This document shows, piece by piece, positions 30,809-40,665 of a DNA stretch of 64,000 nt. A model generated the notes under the pieces. It did not search any database and was not told the origin of the DNA. It worked only from the letters and a program-made list of their open reading frames with translations. Origin of the DNA: Caecitellus pseudoparvulus (Eukaryota; Bigyra: Bicosoecida); assembly GCA_965644315.1 (NCBI GenBank), contig CBFFRQ010000068.1, positions 1,302,001 through 1,366,000 of the forward strand, written 5' to 3'. The number at the start of each line of letters is the position of its first letter. The first letter of the stretch is position 1. Made by a program: the position numbers and the translations under genes.

Positions 30809-33800
30809 ATGGCTGAGGGCGTGTCCTTGCGAGACGAGATTTGGGCAGCACGACGTGCACAGCGCTTGCAAGGAGTATCTTCGGTTGAAGCCACCGCCCC
30901 ACCTACTGCCGGGCGTGTGCCTTCGGAACCGCCCTCAATGGTGGCTGCAAGGGCACTGTACGCGGCCGACCTTCAGGCACAAGCGGAGGACCGCGCCATG
31001 CGTGAGAAAGCAGCACGGGCAGCTTCCCGAGCCGAGGCAGCCGCGTCAACAGGCCTCCCGCTTGGCACCCACGCTGATTATGATCGCCAGCGCATGGCTG
31101 CACGGGCTGCCGCTGCCGACGCCGCGCTGATCGCCGCGACTTCTCCAAGGCACAGTTCCAACGCACCGAAAGGGTTTTCAAGCCCAGAGGACCAACGGAA
31201 AAGGGAAGATCAGAGCGAATTGCCAGGTGGAGGTGGCTTGAGGCTGGGTTCCAGATCAGATTACGATCGACGCAGAATGGCCGCTGCCCAGGCAAGACAG
31301 CACGCCGTGCTCCCAGCCACTGGGGGGCAGAGAGCCCCAGCCAACCAGAAGCGCAGCGACGAGCACCCCCCCTCCAGCCCTACGGAGCTTCCTGGAGGCG
31401 GAGGTCTGCAAATCGGTGGCCTGAGAGACTACGACCGGCAGCGCATGGAAGCTGCTCAGCGCAAGGCAGACGCAAGTGTTGGGCTCACACGTCCGAGCCA
31501 CAGCGGCAAAGCAGGCGAACTCTCGTCACATCCTGCCGCAACAGGCGCACAAACTAGCAGCCAAGACTCGCCAGAGCAATCGTCGGGCAGTGTGGTGCTG
31601 CAGCCCACAGCAGACATCGCTGACCACCAAAGCCAAGCCGCGGCAAAGGCTGAAGCAGCAGCTCGAGCATTTCAAGTGCGGCAAGCTGAGCAGCAGCGGC
31701 AGCAGGCTGCTGAAGACGCAGAGAGAGCGGCAGCTATGCAAAGCAAGGCTGCATATGCGGCTGCTCTGCGGTCCCAGATGGAGTCGGCAGCCCGCCGAAA
31801 GCGTGCAAAGCGAACCGAGGCTGGGAATCGCCACGCACCGCCCCCTCCCCGACAAGTGCCACAAATCAGTGCAGCAGCAGCACTAGAACATGGAAGACCA
31901 CTTGCATTTGACGCCCACACTGTTGATGCTCGGCAAATAGATGAAGAGGTCGAGGAGTTGCCTGGGGGTGGAGGGCTTGTATTCGGGGCTGCCTCCGACT
32001 ACGACCGCCAACGCATGCAAGCACGACAGCTGGCAGCAGCTGAACTGCAAGCGCGAGCCGCTGCCGGGATTGCAAAGCACGACACATCTACCGGAGACAC
32101 ACCTGGAGGCGGTGGTTGGTTGGACCCGCATCGATTTCCGGTGCCAGTGCGTGCGCAGGGCAGCCATGTGCCAGTCTTGTCGCCAGGTGAGGACTTTCAC
32201 CAGCAACAGGCTCCTGCAGGGTCCCAGACAGAAGGAGGCAAGTTTCCTGGCGAAGCGTCCAAAGCCACCCCGCCGTACCTTCAGCATCGCGGGAGGCCAG
32301 ACCCGACACGTCCTCCACAGCAAACTGGCTGGGTCCCGGACTCCCACCGAGGTGGCCCCACAGGGGCTTCGCTGAGGAACATGTTTGGGGGGACACCCGA
32401 TGAGGCTGCGACTCGGGGCCAGCTTGATGCTCAGCAGAGGTACCGCCTTGAGCTAGAAGCTCAAATGGCCGAGGGAGCGGCACGGAAAGCCGCACAAGCT
32501 GCCACAGCTCAAGAAGAGGAGGATCGCATCATGGCAGCCATCAAGGCAGACATTCGTGCTGGGAAAGGTGCATTACCCTTCAGCACCCCATCAGAGCACC
32601 ACCACGGTGTGCCGGGCCCTGGGCATACACGTGAAGCAGCAGCCATGGCCAGCGCAGGGGCAGGCGTTTTGGCATCTGGCATCACACAAGCCCCACAAGC
32701 CATGCACGGCAACGTGGCTGAGGATGTTGGACCGCTTCGCGCTGGTTTGACCCCCGCACAGCTCCTTGCCAAGAAGCAGGCCGCAGATGAGCAGGCTCGA
32801 GCGCTCGAGGCGCAGATTGCTGAGCGAGCAGCCGCTAAGGCGGCCGCACTTGCTGCAGAGCGAGCCGCAGATGCAGCCGAAGAGGCAAGAATAAAGAGGG
32901 AGCAAGAAGAGCTTGGCGCAAGGCACGAAGCGGAGCTTGAAGCTGAGCGCAAGAAGGCTGCGTTGAAGAAAGCAGAAGCTGAAGCCGAAGAGAACGCGCG
33001 TAGGGCTGCAGAGAAGAAGCGCCAGCGAGCGCTTGAGGCTGCCAGGAAAGCAGCAGAAGACGCTGCTGCTGACGCCAAGGCCGAGCGGGAGCGGAAGGAA
33101 ATGGCTGAGCAGTATGCTGCAGAAAAACAGCGGGACAATCGAGCGTTGCCAGCTCCCGCCTCAAGCAAAATGCGGCAGGAAGGAGTGCCTTCGACAGGAG
33201 CCAGCCCACAGCCTGTGGGGGCAGCCGGGCGTTCGCACTTGTTTGGACGACAGAGTCCAGCACAGCCTTCAGCAGATGTAGACACGGCACCTCCGGCGGC
33301 TCAGCAAGGAGGTTCTATCCCGCAAGCGCTTCCAGCACCTGGACAAACTGTACAGCATCAAGAGCGCTTCCAGGCCCCAGCGGCTCAGGGGACTGCTGCG
33401 CCCGGTTTTCACGGCCCCACTGGTGGGGTAGCAGTCGCTCACACAGCCCAAGCGCACGGTGACCCACCCCGCAGCAAAGACCAGGCAACGCAGCCGTACG
33501 ACCAGGCTGCCACTCAGTCATTTGGTGCTGGTCTACAGCACTCACACGTTGTCCGGGGCTACTCTGGGCCAACTCACATGACTGGCCTTGCGCAGTCTGT
33601 CGCCCCTCAGCTTCGACAATCTACAAGCGGTCTTGACTTTGCCCAAGTCGGCACGCTAGCTGACACCATCCCAGCACCCAATGCGCCACAAGCATGGGCA
33701 GATGTCACGCTCGACAGCAGTAGTCACCTGCTACCATTCTCGTCAGTGAGCCCGAGAACATCTACGACCCACGGACTGCCGTGGCAAGAGCTCCCCCAAG

Positions 33801-35761
33801 CTCGCCAAGCTGCGCTTCGCAGTCAGCCTCGCCCAGCCCGTCCTGTAAGCACAGGAGCTGCTGCAGGGATTGCAGATGCCAGAAGGCCTACTGTTCATGA
33901 GTTGGAAGCAGAGAGAGTCTCTTCCGCACCTGGACACGGCCCTGGCTTTCAGTTGGATGGTAGCAGTTCAGAAGAGGATTCGAGGCCAGCTCGGCGCACC
34001 AAAGCCTCGGTGCCCGCTGGCCACGCTGATGTTGTCGGGCACTTGGCTGATGCTCTGGGAGTCTCCGGACCTAGTGGTTTTCCAGCTTGCAGAGTCGCAC
34101 CCTCCACGCCGATGACCTCGAGGAGCATTCAGGGGCAGTCCAAGTGGCTTACGGACAGTCACTGGGGGGGGTTGCCGTTCCCCCACTCGACAGTTGTGGA
34201 GGAGGAAGAAGGCGGGCTGGTCGTTGAGACGGACATTGGTGTTGTGGGTGCTCACGGGCAGCTTAGCAAAACGAGCTCTCCTGAGCAGGAAGATTCAGCA
34301 CGAAGTGGCTCCGAGGAGCACCTCGCATCTGCATCTCGAGCTGGGTCCAGGCAAACGTCCCGAAGTGTGCGCACTGAGGCATCCGACTGGCTTGGCGCTC
34401 TTGCTGGAACAGACCCAAGTCGCCAGGCAGCTGCCTCAAGGCAGTCAGGGGCTTCATCCGCAAAGGGCGGGGCCCGAGCGGCATCCCGGGCATTTTTGCC
34501 TGGTGACCTTCACCTTGACGACGACATCTCTGACGGAGTGTCCGTCGGTGGCCTGTCGTTCATGTCTCTGCACAGCACGACTGACTACGAGGGAATTGCC
34601 GCTCGGAATGCGGCACGACTGGCCAACCTTCGCAAGCTAGAGCTCGCATACAACTCAGGCGTGGAGGCTGTTGAAGGCGAGGCTGCCACAGAAGACCAGA
34701 GGGCGGGGCAGCTCATTGATGACGTTTTGACGCAGTACCTGCAGGAGGCAGCTGGCGTAACAAAGCCTGCACAGCCAGTCCCCTCCCTCCCGCTGCCGGG
34801 TAGGGTGTTCCCTAGCATTGACACTGAGGAGCCACTCGGCTCCGCCAGCAGTCGTGGAGTGCTAGGGGTTGCCGGCTCCATGGTGCTCCGCAAGCAAGGT
34901 CATGCCCTCCCCCCGGCAGCATCGGCTGCAGGTCCCACACCAGCCGATCTCCACCCTTCAGCGAAGTTTGCACAGTCAAGGGACCTTCTCGCTGCCCAAA
35001 GGGAAAGTGGCAGTGTGCCAGGGCTCGCCTCGGCCACGACACGGGCCAGCTCAGCGTCCGAGGCATATCCGGAAGCGGCGCGGAGCAGAGCAAAGCGCGA
35101 ACGCCACAAGCATTCCAAGCAAAAGAAGCACAAGTCGAAGTCAACACGGAGGCAGGCAAGGCAGAAAGCGGAATCCCCACCAAGCGACAGCAGCGCGCTG
35201 TCGTTTTCAAGCTCAGGAGGCGAGGAGGATGAGCACGGTCCCAGGGCATCCATGCATTTGGCTCCTCGACGGCACAAGGCAGCCACAGGCGCAGTGACTG
35301 CGCCTATGCCCACCATGCTTGTGTCGAACGGTATGCCGACGTACATGTCCATGGGCATGCCCGTGCACATGGGCATGCCAGTGAGCTTTGGGGGCCAGCC
35401 AGTCACTCAGCCGGGCATGTTCTTGGAGGCACGCAAATCAGGCCATCGCCGACGCAAGCAAGGCAAAGTCAAGGCTCCCCGCCGGAAGCGGAGGGAAAGG
35501 GGTCAACGTCAGGTGAGCAGTTCGTCCTCCAGTGCCACATCCAGTGAGTTCAGTCTGTCCGAGAGTGAGGCATCAGCGAGGCAGCGCCGTGGTGGCCAAG
35601 GGACTGCACCGGTGGCCGAGGCACAGCCATCAGGCCAGGCTCAGCTGCGCACTGGCAAACCTTATGACCTGGGGACCCCCCACATTGCTGCCAGCGACTC
35701 ACCTGAGCCGACATATCGCAGCTTGGCCGGAAATTCTAAGTGGCTGGGCAAGGGCTCTTAG
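30809..35761 (+). CDS. Large coiled-coil protein with LPGGGGL...DYDRQRM repeats, CSPP1-like
   Basis: A 1,650-residue single-exon gene; the ATG at 30809 is preferred over the non-ATG start at 30773. In the first ~400 residues a motif appears four times: GLPLGTHADYDRQRM, LPGGGGLRLGSRSDYDRRRM, LPGGGGLQIGGLRDYDRQRM and LPGGGGLVFGAASDYDRQRM. Long Ala/Glu/Arg coiled coils follow, each opened by a Y-x-x-x-L-x-x-Q-M-like phrase (YRLELEAQMAE; ARALEAQIAER). The C-terminal third is disordered, with a Lys-rich patch (~35090-35160), a Met/Pro-rich patch (~35310-35400) and a second basic patch. The architecture resembles CSPP1 and related centrosomal or axonemal microtubule proteins, but this is a loose resemblance. 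It converges with the transporter gene, with 8 nt between stop codons. Confidence 0.7.
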   Translation: MAEGVSLRDEIWAARRAQRLQGVSSVEATAPPTAGRVPSEPPSMVAARALYAADLQAQAEDRAMREKAARAASRAEAAASTGLPLGTHADYDRQRMAARAAAADAALIAATSPRHSSNAPKGFSSPEDQRKREDQSELPGGGGLRLGSRSDYDRRRMAAAQARQHAVLPATGGQRAPANQKRSDEHPPSSPTELPGGGGLQIGGLRDYDRQRMEAAQRKADASVGLTRPSHSGKAGELSSHPAATGAQTSSQDSPEQSSGSVVLQPTADIADHQSQAAAKAEAAARAFQVRQAEQQRQQAAEDAERAAAMQSKAAYAAALRSQMESAARRKRAKRTEAGNRHAPPPPRQVPQISAAAALEHGRPLAFDAHTVDARQIDEEVEELPGGGGLVFGAASDYDRQRMQARQLAAAELQARAAAGIAKHDTSTGDTPGGGGWLDPHRFPVPVRAQGSHVPVLSPGEDFHQQQAPAGSQTEGGKFPGEASKATPPYLQHRGRPDPTRPPQQTGWVPDSHRGGPTGASLRNMFGGTPDEAATRGQLDAQQRYRLELEAQMAEGAARKAAQAATAQEEEDRIMAAIKADIRAGKGALPFSTPSEHHHGVPGPGHTREAAAMASAGAGVLASGITQAPQAMHGNVAEDVGPLRAGLTPAQLLAKKQAADEQARALEAQIAERAAAKAAALAAERAADAAEEARIKREQEELGARHEAELEAERKKAALKKAEAEAEENARRAAEKKRQRALEAARKAAEDAAADAKAERERKEMAEQYAAEKQRDNRALPAPASSKMRQEGVPSTGASPQPVGAAGRSHLFGRQSPAQPSADVDTAPPAAQQGGSIPQALPAPGQTVQHQERFQAPAAQGTAAPGFHGPTGGVAVAHTAQAHGDPPRSKDQATQPYDQAATQSFGAGLQHSHVVRGYSGPTHMTGLAQSVAPQLRQSTSGLDFAQVGTLADTIPAPNAPQAWADVTLDSSSHLLPFSSVSPRTSTTHGLPWQELPQARQAALRSQPRPARPVSTGAAAGIADARRPTVHELEAERVSSAPGHGPGFQLDGSSSEEDSRPARRTKASVPAGHADVVGHLADALGVSGPSGFPACRVAPSTPMTSRSIQGQSKWLTDSHWGGLPFPHSTVVEEEEGGLVVETDIGVVGAHGQLSKTSSPEQEDSARSGSEEHLASASRAGSRQTSRSVRTEASDWLGALAGTDPSRQAAASRQSGASSAKGGARAASRAFLPGDLHLDDDISDGVSVGGLSFMSLHSTTDYEGIAARNAARLANLRKLELAYNSGVEAVEGEAATEDQRAGQLIDDVLTQYLQEAAGVTKPAQPVPSLPLPGRVFPSIDTEEPLGSASSRGVLGVAGSMVLRKQGHALPPAASAAGPTPADLHPSAKFAQSRDLLAAQRESGSVPGLASATTRASSASEAYPEAARSRAKRERHKHSKQKKHKSKSTRRQARQKAESPPSDSSALSFSSSGGEEDEHGPRASMHLAPRRHKAATGAVTAPMPTMLVSNGMPTYMSMGMPVHMGMPVSFGGQPVTQPGMFLEARKSGHRRRKQGKVKAPRRKRRERGQRQVSSSSSSATSSEFSLSESEASARQRRGGQGTAPVAEAQPSGQAQLRTGKPYDLGTPHIAASDSPEPTYRSLAGNSKWLGKGS

Positions 35762-35769
35762 TCTATGCA

Positions 35770-37382
35770 TCATGCAGTACTTGGCGGAGAACTCAACTTC
35801 ACAAAGCCTGGAACCTGCTTGGGCAAAGGTGCAGTGGTTTCTCTGTGCGATGCCTCGGCCGCTTGGCGCTTGTACTCCGGCTTGAAGAACATGATGACGG
35901 ATGCTGCCATCACCAAGACACAGAACACGAAAATACTGCTTGGCTTGAAGACTGTGTCGCACGTTGGTGGGATGGTGTGCTGGATGATGAGGGTGCAAGT
36001 GATGCCTGCAATTTGCCCGATGTTCATAAGCACTGCCGCCGCTCCTTCTTCGGGAATAGGGTAGGCCATCTCTGCCGCGTTCTCCAAGACAAGCGGCAGG
36101 AGGGGCAACATGCAGAAGCCCATGACGGCAAAGGCTGCAATCAGAAGGCCCTGCTTGCCGGGAGTCAAACACAGCAAAGTGAACAACACCCCCGCCAGGC
36201 AAGCGACGATACCGCCTTTAAGCAGGGGGACGTAGGCCTTTGTTGCTTCCAGGACAGGCCCAACAATGGCAGCCCCCACCAGCCCACAGCCAATAAGCAC
36301 CGCACCTGCCACCCCCGCTGTCCCACTCTCATACCCACACGGCCTGAGAATCTGGGCAATCAGAGTCAGGAAGGCGTTGAAGATGCCCAGGCCGACACCG
36401 AAGCCGAAGGCAAGCACTCGGAAGTTGCCGTTGCCTAGCAGCGTGCTGGTTTCAGCCCACAGGCGCTGGATAGGAGTGAAGTCCTTGAGCTCAGCCAAAT
36501 TCTCGCCCTGGCTCAGCTGGGTGGATGCTGGTGGGCTTGAACACAGGCTTGGCGACCCACCTGGGGCATCAGGCGAAGCAGATGGCGTGAGCAAGCTACG
36601 CAAGCTTTCAGAGCGCAGACTGGCACGTGCTGCTGCCGCAGCAGAGGGGGGGGACGGGGGCTCATCCATCACGATCATCCACACAACTCCCCACAAAGCG
36701 ACTGCAATTACCCCCAGCACGAGCGTGAGCATAAGAATGCTGTCGGGGTGCTGCACAACAAAGCCAGGCACCGCTGAGCCAGCTGCGTTGCCCAAGGGGT
36801 TGACGAGGGACGCCACGATCGTGGCCAGTTCCCGCTGGTGAGTTGGAAACCAGTTGCCAGCAATTGAGGCGGGCATGTTCGTGAAGTACGGTTGCCCGAC
36901 AGCAGCGATGGTTTGCCCCACCAAGGTCACAGCATACCGGGCAGGTCCAGCAGACAGGGGGATCAACCCTGCCAAGTACTTCACGGCAATGCCAACAGCA
37001 GTCAGGCCATGCCCAAAGAGGAGAGAGAACCGAAGCCCGTAGCGCTCTTGGTGGTACGCTGACAGAAGCGTGCCAGGGAGGTACATGAGCATGAAGATGA
37101 GGCTGCGAAGGACAAGAGGGGCAGGCTCAGGTGAAGCGCGTGCCACTGGCGAGAATGCGATCACTGAGCGGCGAACCTAAAGAAATTTACCCCAGTATCA
37201 GTGGTACCAAAGAATTCCTTCGCCTCTTTTTCGATGGGCGAGTACATAATCCATGCAAAAGCATTCGTAAACGAGCAAGCTCCAAATACCGCAAGGATGC
37301 CCCAGCGCAGGGGGTATGCAGTGAAGGTGGCCGTACTGCGTTCCAAGCTGCCGATAAGGCGACTTTTTCCAGCTTCTCCCAT
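35770..37382 (-). CDS. SLC49/FLVCR-type major facilitator transporter (2 exons)
   Basis: Exons 37382-37177 and 37102-35770 (74-nt intron, GTTCGC donor) give 512 residues. Twelve hydrophobic helices are visible, six on each side of a ~90-residue Ser/Pro-rich central loop. The first helix (LRWGILAVFGACSFTNAFAW) and the block GQTIAAVGQPYFTNMPASIA with NWFPTHQRELAT are typical of the SLC49 family. Human members carry haem, choline or related solutes at plasma or organelle membranes; the substrate here cannot be read from sequence. The donor was picked because it joins FF to SLIFMLMYLPG in frame, as the family predicts. Confidence 0.8.
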
Positions 37383-37790
37383 GCTTGGATGTGGGGCTGG
37401 ATCCCGAAGCCGGCACGCCTGGCGTCGACACGGAGTAGTGGTGGATGCTCCCTGGCCTGGCTTCCTCTCTGCCAGCGGTCGAAGAAAAGGGGGCCCTGCA
37501 GCCTGCTCTGTGCCAGGGTTAGGCTTGTCACAGACAGAAAGAGCCAGGTGCGGGCATTCTTCCTGTACTTTAGCTCGAGCGACTGGCTGCTGGGGCTTGG
37601 AAATGGGGTTGTGCCGACATGTGCGACGTGCCCTGCGGGTGGATGATAGGCCACACGCACTCCAGGTTTCAGCGATACTTCTGATGCAATCGTGGCACAA
37701 GTGGCAAGTGCATTGTCTCTAGCACAAGAACCAGGGGCTGTGGCGGCTAGGTGGTGCGTTGACTTCAGTCAGCCTTCCTCTCACGGGAGG
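37383..37790. other. intergenic region between CDK and transporter genes
   Basis: 408 bp between the CDK stop and the transporter start, both on the minus strand. An open frame extends upstream of the transporter ATG to ~37700, but it has no recognisable content. It presumably carries the transporter promoter and the CDK 3' UTR. Confidence 0.4.
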
Positions 37791-39057
37791 CTAAGGCAAT
37801 TTGGAGTCGGAAGCCACCGCAGCACCTGTTGCAGTGCCACTCACGCCCCCAGCCGCGCTATCTGCAACAAACGCCCGGGAAACAGCAGTGGCACCAGCTG
37901 CTGCAGACGCTGCAGCAGCTGCAGCGTCGTACGCTCCGGATGCAGCCGCCGCTGGTGCTCCCGATGGAGTATGCAGAGCTGCAGCAGAGGAAGCTGCGGG
38001 CACAGTGAGGACAGAAGGCCCATCTACACCCGCTTCAAGCAACGCAGTCGGCAAGCCGGCGAAGAAGGGGTGCCGCAGCGCATCGGCGGCGGAGATGCGC
38101 TGCGCCGGGTCGTGCACCAACATGCTGGAGAGCAGGTCCACGCCATCAGCATCCAGGCCTGGGACGAGGTGCGCCAGGGATGCTGGGGCAGCATGCGTTG
38201 GGAGTGCCCCTGGCTTGTATGACGGGAGGGCGGTGAGGCCTGGAAATGTAGCTTCAGTGGGCGTTCCAAGAGCAGCACAGATCTTCTCCAGCTGGTCGTG
38301 GGGTTTCATGCCGGGAAAGAGGGGCTTGCCATTGTGCATCTCGGCGAAGATGCACCCGATGCTCCAGACATCTACGGGCGTAGAGTAGGTCTTAGAGCCG
38401 AGCAAAACATCCGGAGGTCGGTACCACAGCGTGACCACTTCGTGGGTGTAGTCCCTCACAGGGATGCCGAAAGCGCGAGCGAGGCCAAAGTCAGCCAACT
38501 TCAGCTCGCCTTCCCGGTTGATGAGCAGGTTTTGAGGCTTGAGGTCGCGATGCAGCACTCTGTGTGCATGGCAATGGGCAATGCCGCGGGTAAGCTGGAA
38601 GAGGAAGGACTTCAGAGTGCGTGTATCCACCCCGGCGTGGCACTGGTCAAGAAACTTTTTCAAGTCCAAGTCCAAGAACTCGAAGACAAGGGTCAGCTTC
38701 TTCTCAGTGTGTACGACGTCGAACAGTCTGTACGCGCGAGCACGGGCCGGGAATGCCACAGACGCTTCGAGTGCAATTGCAACGCAGCGGAAGGGGCGCG
38801 CCGGGTGAGGTGGCAGCAGGCAAGAGATGGAATCAAGCTAGATGTTGCACTAGGCTGACACACCTGACGATGTTCGGGTGCTGCAGCTCCTTCAAGAGGG
38901 CGATCTCGCGAATTGCGGTACTTGGGATGCCTTCATCTTCCGCATCCAAGCGAATGCGCTTCAGGGCGACCGTGTCCCCCGTGTTCCTGTCCCTTGCCTT
39001 GTACACGACACCATACGTGCCCTCCCCAACTTTTGCGACTTTTTGGTACCGGTCCAT
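37791..39057 (-). CDS. Cyclin-dependent kinase, CDK5/PHO85-like, PSTAIRE type (2 exons)
   Basis: Exons 39057-38864 and 38727-37791 (136-nt intron) give 376 residues. The Gly loop GEGTYG is at 11-16 with the inhibitory pair Thr14/Tyr15. The catalytic Lys is 33, PSTAIRE is at 45-51, HRDLKPQN starts at 124, DFG is at 144-146 and the T-loop Thr is 159 (DYTHEVV). The segment FGIPVR followed by [16 protein letters not shown] is typical of CDK5 and PHO85, while the T-loop YTHEVV is CDK1-like. After the kinase domain (~295) there is an unusual ~80-residue Ala-rich tail. It should need a cyclin; the process controlled (cell cycle or growth and nutrient signalling) cannot be decided from sequence. Confidence 0.9.
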
Positions 39058-39299
39058 GGTCCAGCACGGGGACTTGGCACACTTGCTCAGACGCAAAGGC
39101 GAAACGCCACAGCGCGCTTGCCGCTGTGCAGCAAATGCGGTCTGGGCTGGTTGGGGACCTGCAACTGAAGTGGTGTGCACCCCTCAAAGTGCCTGGGTGT
39201 TAAGAAGTACTATGACTCGATGCATGCATGGGTAAGGAAGGCACGGGATTGCAGTGCTTTTGTGCTGTGCTTGCATTGCGTGAAACGTGGCTAGCTTGT

Positions 39300-40215
39300 T
39301 CAGGCAACGGCCTTCTTGGCGGCAGCGTACGCGGCAGCAGTGGCCTTCTTGGCGGTGTAGTACTCCGCAGACTTGGCACGGCGAGCATCCTCCATCTTCT
39401 CGATGAGGGAGCCGTACTTCCAGCCAGCGCGGGTGGCGAGCTCGCCAAGGACGCAGAAGCGGCGGCCGGGGCGCAGGCGGGTGGCACGCAGGGCGTCAGG
39501 GACCACCACACGCTTGACCTTCTGGTACTCGTCAGGGATGCCCTCGAAGACCTTCAGGCGGCTCATGGCCTCAGTGCCACGTGCGGTCTTGTGGGGCACC
39601 ATACCACGCACGCATCGGTACATGATGCGAGAGGGGGCGCGGTGGTGGTAGGGGCCACCACGAGATGGGTTGGAGTTAGCCTTCTTGCGCAGGAAGCTGT
39701 GGAACTTGATCAAGTTGCGCTCCACTGAGCAAGGCGGGTGGGAAGGGGAGGGGGGTGCATGTGGTGCATCGAGGCTACACCAGCAGCATTTGCGGAAATA
39801 GCGGGGGTGGGAACACACAGCCCAGGCGCCCAGGGAGGGTTACTCCACACAAAACTGGCACAATCCCACGGAAATACGCCTGAGACACGACAAGGTGCCG
39901 CCTAATTCGCACCGGGGGCTAGCACACGCGTGGGGGGCAGCGGTGCCAAGCCCCGTTTCTGCGGCACAGCGGACGCCCACACACACACACAGCGCCCGCC
40001 CTTTCGAGCGCCACCCACTGCCTAGCTTCATGCAGAAGCACAGGATCTTTAAACTGGTCCCCTGACATGCGCAACTTACGGCTGCCAGAGATGTTGATGG
40101 CCTCGCAGCGCACCAGCACCACGCGCTGTCCGTTCAACAGCTCCTTGGCCACGACAGAGGCCAGGCGGCCCATCATGTGGGCGCGGCAGTCAACGACGAC
40201 GACCTTCTCAAACAT
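39300..40215 (-). CDS. RPL13A: Ribosomal protein uL13 (L13a), 2 exons
   Basis: Exons 40215-40080 and 39724-39300 give 186 residues; the intron is 355 nt with a GTAAGT donor. Family blocks are clear: [54 protein letters not shown] and RLKVFEGIP. The C-terminal Ala/Lys-rich helix is shorter than in animals. It is a component of the 60S subunit. The gene begins MFEK, a form I associate with stramenopile homologues (from memory). It is the longest intron among the genes resolved here, a common trait of ribosomal protein genes. Confidence 0.95.
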
Positions 40216-40665
40216 CTTGTGAGTTTGGGGGTGTGTAGGCGCTCGACGGGGGCGACAGGGCGCAGAAGCTCGAGCGGAAATGCAGCTGGGCGGGAAGCCG
40301 AAAGCTGGGCAGTGCACGAGGCAGCTCGTGGGTGCAGCAGCGGACTGATGCAATGGGAGGCGAAGCACAAGAAAGTGTTCAACCCTGAGGACGGTCGAGT
40401 GTTTCGGCAAGTATACTTTGGTCATGTGGGGGGGGGGGGCTGCACCGGATCTGTTCAGGCAGCGGTTGGGGGGCGAAGCGGCAGCATGCAGGCGTGCTAG
40501 GAAAATCCTGCACACCAGACGCGCCATTCAATCGAGCTCCCAGCTTCAAAATGTGCCCCTCACCCCCTTGATCTCAACCTGGCGACTTGAGTCTGCTTGG
40601 TGTGCTGCGGAACTTGGGCCTTGCCAATTTCCGCTTCTTCCTCTCGCTCGGGGTGTGAAGGAGCC
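40216..40665. promoter_or_regulatory. shared upstream region of uL13 and the URB2-like gene
   Basis: 450 bp between divergent starts. It contains a 12-base G run (40428-40439) and just before it a GTATACTTT sequence near 40411. Near the plus-strand gene there is a pyrimidine-rich stretch (~40630-40650). Functions are unproven. Confidence 0.4.

Noticed and set aside
35770-37382. Reading the SLC49/FLVCR-like transporter as a viral receptor or virus-derived gene
   Set aside because: The family name comes from a host transporter; the sequence is an ordinary 12-helix cellular carrier with no viral feature.
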